In this document: in pieces, positions 16,764-22,019 of the stretch
Numbering within the stretch: position 1 is the stretch's first letter
Layout: every line of letters starts with the position of its first letter
Source of the DNA: MWEH01 sp964392385
GTDB taxonomy: Bacteria > Bacillota > Clostridia > Christensenellales > DTU072
Length of the DNA stretch: 22,019 bases
Direction: 5' to 3'
Assembly: GCA_964392385.1 (NCBI GenBank)
Contig: CAYMPR010000016.1
Location: 1 to 22,019 of the forward strand
The notes under the pieces: generated by a model
Databases searched by the model: none
The model's input: the letters and a program-made list of their open reading frames with translations, nothing else
What the model was told of the DNA's origin: nothing
Position numbers and translations under genes: made by a program

Positions 16764-18122
16764 ATGATTTCTAGAAATGATATTTTCGAAATAGACATTA
16801 CCGATATGGGTATTAATGGTGAAGGGATAGGGCATATAGATATCTATACTGTCTTTGTTCCGCTAGCTATTATTGGTGAGAGGGTGCAAGTAAAAGCCCT
16901 TAAGGTTGATAAATCAATAATTTTTGCAAAGCTTATATCTCTTATCTCAAAATCTCCCGATAGAGTGGAACCCCCTTGTAAATATTACCCTGTTTGTGGC
17001 GGGTGTGACTTAATGCATATAGGGTATGACGCGCAACTTAATTTCAAAAAAGCATCTCTTAAAAACACATTATCAAAAATGATAAAGACTGATTTTGAAG
17101 TTAATGATGTGATTCCTTCAATTCCCAATCTTGGTTACAGGAACAAAGTTCAATTGCCTTTCGGAACATCAAATGGAACCTCAGTTTTAGGATTATATAA
17201 ACAAAACAGTCACGATATATGCCCAATTGATGATTGTTTGCTTCACGGGCCTTGGCTAAAACCATTAATTAGTATTACCTTACAATACATATCATCAAAC
17301 AATATCCCTGTTCTAGAAAACAACAAAGGAATTCTTCGCCACTTAGTGGCAAGGTTTTTAGACAATAAACTTTGTGTCACACTAGTAACAACTAGAAGAA
17401 GTCTTCCAAACATACAAGACTATTATTCCACTTTATCAAATACTTTTCCCGATGTATCACTATACCTAAATATCAATAGAGAAAATAACAATGTCATCAT
17501 GGGAGAGGAGATTATAAAAATAGCTGGCACCGACCAATCACTAAATATAATGGGGATAAAAGTCTCTCTTAACCCTCTTTCATTTTTCCAGGTTAACGAT
17601 AATATTCGCGAAAAACTCTATACAAAAGTAATAGAAGAAATCAATCCCGATGAGAACACCCTAGTTATTGATGCCTTTAGTGGAGTTGGGCTTCTTGGTG
17701 CCATAATGGCAAAAAAAGGTGCCCAAATAATAAACATTGACGAAATCAAAGAGGCAATTCTCGATGCCGATAAACTCTATAAAGAAAACAATCTTTCGGA
17801 CAAAGTAACTAATCTTTGTGGCGACTCCTCCCAAATTCTTCCCAATCTTGAATCTCAAATTGACCCATCAAAACAGGTTGTTCTCCTCCTTGATCCCCCA
17901 AGAAAAGGGGTATCAAATGAAGTCATATCCTCAATAAATAAACTTTCATTAGCTCTTCCAAACTTTAGACTAATATATATATCCTGTAACCCAGCGACAT
18001 TATCACGTGATCTATCAAACATTAATACTAGTAAGATTATTTCATTTCGTCCTTACGATATGTTTTCAGCAACCAAGCATATGGAAACTCTAATATGTCT
18101 TACAAAGAAGGCTTTGAAGTGA
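16764..18122 (+). CDS. rlmD: 23S rRNA (uracil-C5) methyltransferase, RlmCD/RlmD (RumA/TrmA) family
   Basis: A 452-residue SAM-dependent enzyme forming m5U in 23S rRNA (U1939 in E. coli; RlmCD of Bacillus makes U747 and U1939). An N-terminal TRAM RNA-binding domain (about 7-62, DITDMGINGEGIG) is followed by the iron-sulfur cysteines Cys72, Cys78, Cys81 (CKYYPVCGGCDLMH) and Cys153. The methyltransferase domain has DAFSGVGLLG, LLDPPRKG and the catalytic Cys408 in YISCNPATLSRD. Length and motif order are normal for the family. ATG 16764 fits the TRAM start; it lacks a Shine-Dalgarno and lies 6 bases after a -10 box, so the mRNA is probably leaderless. A lipoprotein gene begins 27 bases downstream and may share the transcript. 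The family is sure; RlmD versus RlmCD specificity is not decided. Confidence 0.93.
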   Translation: MISRNDIFEIDITDMGINGEGIGHIDIYTVFVPLAIIGERVQVKALKVDKSIIFAKLISLISKSPDRVEPPCKYYPVCGGCDLMHIGYDAQLNFKKASLKNTLSKMIKTDFEVNDVIPSIPNLGYRNKVQLPFGTSNGTSVLGLYKQNSHDICPIDDCLLHGPWLKPLISITLQYISSNNIPVLENNKGILRHLVARFLDNKLCVTLVTTRRSLPNIQDYYSTLSNTFPDVSLYLNINRENNNVIMGEEIIKIAGTDQSLNIMGIKVSLNPLSFFQVNDNIREKLYTKVIEEINPDENTLVIDAFSGVGLLGAIMAKKGAQIINIDEIKEAILDADKLYKENNLSDKVTNLCGDSSQILPNLESQIDPSKQVVLLLDPPRKGVSNEVISSINKLSLALPNFRLIYISCNPATLSRDLSNINTSKIISFRPYDMFSATKHMETLICLTKKALK

Positions 18123-18149
18123 TACAATTTAGAGTGAGAGGTATTTATA

Positions 18150-19070
18150 ATGAAAAAAATAACCTTTGTAGTTCTGTTTGTCCTTATGTTGTCACAGTTG
18201 GTTGCTTGTAACAAAGGGAATGATATGCCCGATATAGGCAAAATCAAAAAGTATGACGGTGAAAAAATCGACTCCATTTCGTACGTGACAATTGATTATA
18301 ATGGAGGCTGCATGAGAGAAACCCTTGTCGATTTTGTAAGCAACGAGGTTTCAATACGGGGTTATATGCCTAACGTAACGGGGGAAATACCCGAGTATGA
18401 GCCAAAGTATCAATTTACTGACGATAAAGAAAAAGAATTTTTCGATTACGTTTACACTGCGGGACTTTTTAACCTTAATGCCGAATACAATACCGATGAA
18501 GCAATTATGGATGGGGGCGGTTGGACATTAAAATTGAACTATTCAAATGGTACAAATAAAATATCAAATGGGAGCAATGCTCGCCCGAGTACGGAATTCA
18601 ACTTTTCCGATTATGCTTTTTATAGGCTTTACGGAGAGGATTTGTTTGGTAGTCTTGACTATTCTTACAAATATCCGCCAAGTATTGACGTTGCAATCCA
18701 TTATAGCCTCGACAATATGACTAACGTAAGCGACGGTTTTAGCGGCATTGCACCAACTAACTACACTTGGAGAGGGCGTACTCGAACGGGCATAAACAAT
18801 TTTGAAGAAAGCAAGAAACAAAATTACTTTGATTTTAGTTCTAATGTCCAATATACAATGGTATTATGGACGGCGAATTTTGAATATAAATTCAAACTGC
18901 TAGTCGTAAAATCTTACGCATTGGATGGTAGTGGCGAAAAGGTAATTCTAAATTCCAAGTGGTTTAAGCAGAAAGAATTTGATATTGAGTTGAACAGGGT
19001 TTACATTATAAGCATAACGTATGATGAGGGTGTCTGCGAGTATCCCGTGTCAACTAAAACGAGCGAATAA
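18150..19070 (+). CDS. Unrecognised lipoprotein
   Basis: A 306-residue protein with a type II signal peptide: MKK start, hydrophobic 4-19, lipobox LVAC with Cys20. The mature part is soluble, rich in Tyr, Asn and Asp with short beta-type segments (SYVTIDYNGGCMRETLVDF, WTLKLNYSNG, YKFKLLVVKSYA), as in many surface lipoproteins of gut Bacillota; no named domain was recognised. GAGAGG (18136-18141) lies 8 bases before the ATG. It follows rlmCD by 27 bases in the same direction and is probably co-transcribed, though a functional link is doubtful. It is 195 bases upstream of the accessory cassette and is separated from it by a strong promoter. Confidence 0.8.
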   Translation: MKKITFVVLFVLMLSQLVACNKGNDMPDIGKIKKYDGEKIDSISYVTIDYNGGCMRETLVDFVSNEVSIRGYMPNVTGEIPEYEPKYQFTDDKEKEFFDYVYTAGLFNLNAEYNTDEAIMDGGGWTLKLNYSNGTNKISNGSNARPSTEFNFSDYAFYRLYGEDLFGSLDYSYKYPPSIDVAIHYSLDNMTNVSDGFSGIAPTNYTWRGRTRTGINNFEESKKQNYFDFSSNVQYTMVLWTANFEYKFKLLVVKSYALDGSGEKVILNSKWFKQKEFDIELNRVYIISITYDEGVCEYPVSTKTSE

Positions 19071-19093
19071 CTCACTAACATCTTTGACATTAT

Positions 19094-19118
19094 ATAGTCT
19101 TCAAATTGGTGAGACTAT
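19094..19118. repeat. Inverted repeat after the lipoprotein gene
   Basis: Perfect 7-bp arms ATAGTCT / AGACTAT (19094-19100 with 19112-19118) around 11 bases, 23 bases after the stop. No T run follows, so this is not a standard terminator. Confidence 0.4.
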
Positions 19119-19139
19119 GATAAGTCGTTGCAAGGCGTG

Positions 19140-19205
19140 ACATTTTGCCATTTCGAGACACCTTGAGACAGTTATTTCGTTGTCAAAATGTAGGTGAAAC
19201 CACCT
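19140..19205. repeat. Nested inverted repeats upstream of the DUF6508 promoter
   Basis: Perfect 8-bp arms ACATTTTG / CAAAATGT (19140-19147 with 19184-19191), followed at once by a perfect hairpin AGGTG-AAAC-CACCT (19192-19205) that ends five bases before the -35 box. A direct GAGACA pair lies inside the first arm pair. Confidence 0.45.
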
Positions 19206-19209
19206 GATA

Positions 19210-19238
19210 TTGACAAATTTCTATTGGTGAAATATTAT
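19210..19238 (+). promoter_or_regulatory. Near-consensus promoter of the accessory cassette
   Basis: TTGACA (19210-19215, perfect), a 17-base spacer and TATTAT (19233-19238, 5 of 6). This is the best promoter in the window. It should read the four close-packed genes from 19266 to 21375. Confidence 0.75.
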
Positions 19239-19265
19239 ATATAAAATATTAAAGAGAGAAGGACG

Positions 19266-19679
19266 ATGATGACTAAATTTGATATTTTGACAAAATACAT
19301 ACCTATAGTCCAGGCGGATAGCATTATTGGTAAATGGGTTGTTGATAAAGAAAACGATGGAACACCGGAGCATCCGAGACAGATGCCTTTTGTGAATTAT
19401 TCCGAAACGGTAAATAACTTCATCGACGATGTTTACACCTTTGAAGAAAGTAATAAAGATATGGAGCTTACCCGCTATAGAGATATTCTAAAAGATAACG
19501 GAATTGAATGGGATTCGGAATCGATGAAGAATGCTGACTTTTCAAATTTGAATGCACAGTGTGTGCTTGCGCTTATTATGCATGCTGTCAGAGCTGAACG
19601 CTTTTGCGATGGTGCATTATTAAATTTTTTCAAGAGTGGCTGTATGTTGAAGTGGCTTGAAAGATTAAACAATATTTAG
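19266..19679 (+). CDS. DUF6508-like protein
   Basis: A 137-residue soluble protein without signal or membrane segments. The C-terminal part, with IMHAVRAERFCDGALLNFF and a following GCMLKWLERL (about 104-134), matches what I recall of DUF6508, whose members end in a similar HxxRADRFCEG...G..LRRL block; the middle motif MPFVNYSETVNNFIDDVY (40-57) fits the same family. Function is unknown. AGAAGG (about 19257-19262) precedes a double ATG at 19266 and 19269; the second ATG could also be the start. It is the first gene after the strong promoter and is followed after 17 bases by the next reading frame, so it probably heads an operon with the nuclease-fold gene. Confidence 0.7.
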   Translation: MMTKFDILTKYIPIVQADSIIGKWVVDKENDGTPEHPRQMPFVNYSETVNNFIDDVYTFEESNKDMELTRYRDILKDNGIEWDSESMKNADFSNLNAQCVLALIMHAVRAERFCDGALLNFFKSGCMLKWLERLNNI

Positions 19680-19696
19680 TAAAGAGTGGGGTAAAA

Positions 19697-19952
19697 TTGG
19701 ATATAAATAAAATGAAAGCTTTACAATATGATGAGCTGTATTCTATATAATGAGAATTCTTACGTAGCTAAAACATTTTTTCAAGATGGCGATTTGAAGA
19801 ATTATGTTAAATTCAAAGGTATACTGATTTATTTCCGTGCCTTCTATGGCTTGAATAAATATAACTTGAAGCAAATCGACCAGTATGTATGGCAGATTGG
19901 GAAGGATTACTTTCCGAAGAACTACGGAAAGAAAATACAAACTAAAATTTAA
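19697..19952 (+). pseudogene. Small ORF apparently split by a frameshift
   Basis: GAGTGGGG (19684-19691) lies 5 bases before TTG 19697, a convincing start. That frame (beginning MDINKMKALQYDELYS) stops at TAA 19748-19750 after 17 codons. The frame one base later is open from 19716 to 19952 and encodes about 70 residues ending YGLNKYNLKQIDQYVWQIGKDYFP plus a basic tail. The ATG at 19728 in that frame has no ribosome binding site. Joining the frames near 19742-19748 gives one product of about 85 residues. The Tyr/Lys-rich end resembles C-termini of hypothetical clostridial proteins I have seen, without known function. It may be a one-base insertion, a sequencing error, or a coupled restart. No slippery P-site codon supports programmed shifting. 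Neighbours are 17 bases before and 11 bases after. Confidence 0.5.
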
Positions 19953-19963
19953 GAGAAGATAGC

Positions 19964-20170
19964 ATGGCTAATTTTTTGGAAAAGTTTCAGTTTCATAATC
20001 GTGCAGTAAGACAGGAACTGATAGATGAAGAAGTGGCTATCATGCAGGAAGAATATATATTTAAGGCTGCAACAGCCTTGCTGGAGGCAAGGGTAAAAGA
20101 AGATAAAATCAAAGAGTTGCTTTCTAAATATTGGGATCTAAGACCAAGCGATGCAGCGCAGTTCCTTTAG
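19964..20170 (+). CDS. Small helical protein, probably shortened by an in-frame TAG
   Basis: A 68-residue, charged, mostly helical protein (FHNRAVRQELIDEEVAIMQEE then ARVKEDKIKELLSKYWDLRPSDAAQFL). The last helices resemble a helix-turn-helix-like segment, but no family was recognised. AGAGAAG (about 19952-19958) overlaps the preceding stop and sits 5 bases before ATG 19964. After the TAG (20168-20170) the same frame stays open for 11 codons (KAKDTCLEEQK) and ends in a TGA at 20204-20206 that overlaps the next ATG as ATGA. This arrangement is typical of coupled genes and suggests that the original stop was at 20206 and that TAG replaced a codon such as GAG. Other genes here end in TAG, so recoding of TAG is unlikely. 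Confidence 0.6.
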   Translation: MANFLEKFQFHNRAVRQELIDEEVAIMQEEYIFKAATALLEARVKEDKIKELLSKYWDLRPSDAAQFL

Positions 20171-20202
20171 AAAGCAAAAGATACATGTTTGGAGGAACAA
20201 AA

Positions 20203-21375
20203 ATGACAAACAATGAAGAACAGGCGTTAAAGACTTTCTTGATAGACATTGATTGCCTGAAACAATTATATGACTGGACTGATGATTTTAACCTGTTTGA
20301 TGTATTAAGAATTACAAATATGGAAATTCGGCATAGTAATATTCTAGCGTGGATTTTTGATCCAAATGAGAGTCATGGTTTGGGAGATTCTTTTATCAAG
20401 TCTTTCATTACTAAGATTGTAAGTAAGTGCGACCAGAATAAATACATTGCGTTTGATTTACTACTGCAGAATTTCTATTCTTACCAAGTTTATAGAGAAT
20501 CTAATCACATGGATATTGTCCTCGCATCTCGCGAAGAAAAGACAGCAGTTATTATAGAGAATAAGATTTGGTCGGGTGAATCATCTCATCAGTTAAATGA
20601 ATACCTAGAGAAAAGTAAGACAGAGTACAAAGACTACAATCAGATTTTGTATGTATTTCTTACTCCTTATGGCAGAGAAGCAAGTGATCCAGATAATTGG
20701 ATAGCATTTTCATATGGGGAAATAATTGATTCCTTGGAGAGTTCTATAAAAGGAATGAATCTTCGAGATGAGGTTGTGCTGGTGATACACAATTATATTG
20801 ATATAGTGAGGAAGAACATTATGAAAGAAAAAGATGAAAAGTTAGTTAGAATTTGTAATGAGATTTACAACAAGCATAGAACTGCCCTGCGGTTAATTTT
20901 TGAAAATGTTAACATAGATAACTCTATAGAGCATGAAATTATCTGTGAGACACTTAAAGAACTGAATGATAATGGACTGATTGTTTTTAAGGATGAGAAT
21001 AAGTGGCAGTTCTTCACAGCCTCAATGGATGCGTATCTTCCGGTATTAGAAACGTTAGATAGTTCATTTGGTACAAATTGGGTTTACTATTACTGGTTTG
21101 AGAAGTATGAAGATAAGTTAATTATTCATTTTGAACTTGGTGGATGGAATCTAACAGAAGAATTAACGAAGAGGACTAATGCATTAATTGAAACCTCAAA
21201 AAAGAAGGTAGATGAATATCGTTATAAGAGGCTTTACTATAAAGCTGTAAAACTTTCACAAGATGATTACGAGGCAAGTTTAAGAAATGCTACGAAGTCT
21301 TTAGTAAAGAGTGCTCTTGAAAATGAGAAAAAACTGCTATCTACGGTTAATGAAACAGTTGCTGAGTCTTACTGA
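20203..21375 (+). CDS. PD-(D/E)XK nuclease-superfamily protein (PDDEXK_4-like)
   Basis: A 390-residue soluble protein. The N-terminus has EIRHSNILAWIFDPNESHGLGDSF (41-64), the E-x-x-HS-x-x-L-x-W-L-x-D-P block typical of PDDEXK_4 (PF14281) proteins. The catalytic core follows: Asp104 in HMDIVL, then Glu119 and Lys121 in IIENKIWSGE, then HQLNEY. These are the D...E-x-K metal-binding residues, all present, so nuclease activity is plausible. The C-terminal half is helical, of unknown role. ATG 20203 is chosen over an upstream in-frame TTG (20131) because GGAGG lies at 20191-20195 and the ATG overlaps the likely original stop of the preceding gene (ATGA). Members of this family occur in accessory and defence-rich islands; a defence role here is inference. 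Confidence 0.8.
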   Translation: MTNNEEQALKTFLIDIDCLKQLYDWTDDFNLFDVLRITNMEIRHSNILAWIFDPNESHGLGDSFIKSFITKIVSKCDQNKYIAFDLLLQNFYSYQVYRESNHMDIVLASREEKTAVIIENKIWSGESSHQLNEYLEKSKTEYKDYNQILYVFLTPYGREASDPDNWIAFSYGEIIDSLESSIKGMNLRDEVVLVIHNYIDIVRKNIMKEKDEKLVRICNEIYNKHRTALRLIFENVNIDNSIEHEIICETLKELNDNGLIVFKDENKWQFFTASMDAYLPVLETLDSSFGTNWVYYYWFEKYEDKLIIHFELGGWNLTEELTKRTNALIETSKKKVDEYRYKRLYYKAVKLSQDDYEASLRNATKSLVKSALENEKKLLSTVNETVAESY

Positions 21376-21541
21376 CGTTGATATGTTCCCTCATACTCCC
21401 CCCCCGAAAACAAAAAAAACGATTGACCTGTTCCCAAGAACGCAGACATCAATAAGGGCAACTCGGGTTACCTGGAAACCCTAGTTTGTCTCAAATCAAA
21501 GGGAAATTGCACATAAAATCTATTTTCAAGAGGGTGAAAAC
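21376..21541. other. Intergenic spacer of unusual composition
   Basis: 166 bases containing a C8 run and an A8 run (about 21398-21418), then a GC-richer stretch with a small hairpin GGGTT / AACCC around ACCTGGA. It differs from the AT-rich spacers elsewhere in the window. It looks structured, perhaps a remnant of a mobile element or RNA, but nothing was recognised. Confidence 0.4.
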
Positions 21542-21856
21542 ATGAAAAAAGTAAAGATAACTGTCGTTAGAAAAGCAAATTATGTGGATCTTATAGAAAA
21601 ATATGAAAATCCAATTGTTCATGCTTGCGACATGCAAGAAGGGCAAGTATATATTGCAAATGGTTGGGTTAGACCTGAAGGCTTTTGTGCGAGCGCATGG
21701 GAAAGTATATCGCCTTTTGTTATGACTTTATCTCATGGCGGTAAGAATTTTTTTGATGGGTGGATGAAAGATGAATATTCAGCAATGATTTCATGCAATG
21801 ACGGTTTTCGTCCCGTAAGTTTTTTACTTGAGACCATAACTGAGGATGCTGATTAA
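21542..21856 (+). CDS. TIGR04076 family protein
   Basis: A 104-residue small soluble protein that fits the TIGR04076 pattern along its whole length: KKVKITVVRKANYVDLIEKY at the start, C29 in HACDMQEGQVY, PEGFCASAWESI (45-56) and C85 in MISCNDGFRPVSF (82-94). The conserved Cys residues (29, 49, 85) suggest metal binding or redox chemistry, but the function of the family is not established. Homologues I recall often have CC before the DG-x-RPV motif; here the first Cys is Ser. GAGGGTG (about 21530-21536) precedes ATG 21542. It stands alone, 166 bases after the nuclease-fold gene. Confidence 0.85.
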   Translation: MKKVKITVVRKANYVDLIEKYENPIVHACDMQEGQVYIANGWVRPEGFCASAWESISPFVMTLSHGGKNFFDGWMKDEYSAMISCNDGFRPVSFLLETITEDAD

Positions 21857-21975
21857 TTTTTTTACTTTAGATTTGAAGAGTTATTTTGGATAAAAAATTA
21901 CTGCCACATTATTTCTATTACATCTTATTCTTTGAAATCATTATATTTAATCAATTTATAACAAGCGTTAATTGC

Positions 21976-22019
21976 CAGACTAACTTCCGTTTAAACTTCC
22001 ACAACGGAACTTACTTTGG
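21976..22019 (+). repeat. Palindromic interspersed repeat, copy D (cut by window end)
   Basis: The first 44 bases of the repeat of copies A and C without mismatch, same orientation, running off the window. Just before it stands ATTG, giving ATTGCCA, which is complementary to the TGGCAAT found at the other end of copies A and C; this may therefore be the copy with an intact 5' arm. Confidence 0.85.

Noticed and set aside
20168..20170. TAG read as an amino acid (alternative code)
   Set aside because: Several solid genes here, such as purL and msrAB, end in TAG, so TAG is a normal stop in this genome.

Overview
The window is AT-rich bacterial DNA with short intergenic gaps, Shine-Dalgarno starts, Rho-independent terminators and a gene set typical of low-GC Bacillota. 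The single-chain, glutaminase-fused FGAM synthase of about 1240 residues is the form found in Clostridia and some relatives. With the RlmCD/RlmD-type methyltransferase, the LemA-TPM pair and a TIGR04076 protein, this suggests an uncultured Clostridia-like anaerobe. Species cannot be assigned from the window. A 100-N block flanked on both sides by the same 55 bases shows that this is a draft assembly.

Left part (1-7914): the 3' part of a transglutaminase-like protein gene with its terminator; purL with its own promoter; a convergent intergenic region with the assembly gap, two opposed terminators and a possible small RNA; then a membrane-anchored metallophosphoesterase and an RlmI-type 23S rRNA methyltransferase, both on the minus strand.

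Middle part (8126-16450), all plus strand: a GPH-type sugar symporter followed by a GH38-like (DUF5054-type) glycosidase, which look like an uptake-and-cleavage pair; a fused MsrA-MsrB methionine sulfoxide reductase; a tightly coupled LemA / TPM-domain lipoprotein pair ended by a perfect terminator; and a membrane-anchored CocE/NonD-type serine hydrolase.

Right part (16451-22019): an intergenic region with two identical 54-base palindromic repeats; an RlmCD/RlmD-type methyltransferase whose -10 box lies so close to the ATG that the mRNA should be leaderless; an unrecognised lipoprotein; then an accessory-looking cassette. The cassette starts at a near-consensus promoter (19210-19238) and holds a DUF6508-like protein, a frame-disrupted small ORF, a small helical protein cut short by a TAG, and a PD-(D/E)XK nuclease-superfamily protein. 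A TIGR04076 protein follows. The window ends inside another copy of the palindromic repeat. The cassette (19210-21375) is the best candidate here for an undescribed, possibly defence-related system, but two of its four genes may be decaying. No tRNA, rRNA, CRISPR array, transposase or integrase was seen.
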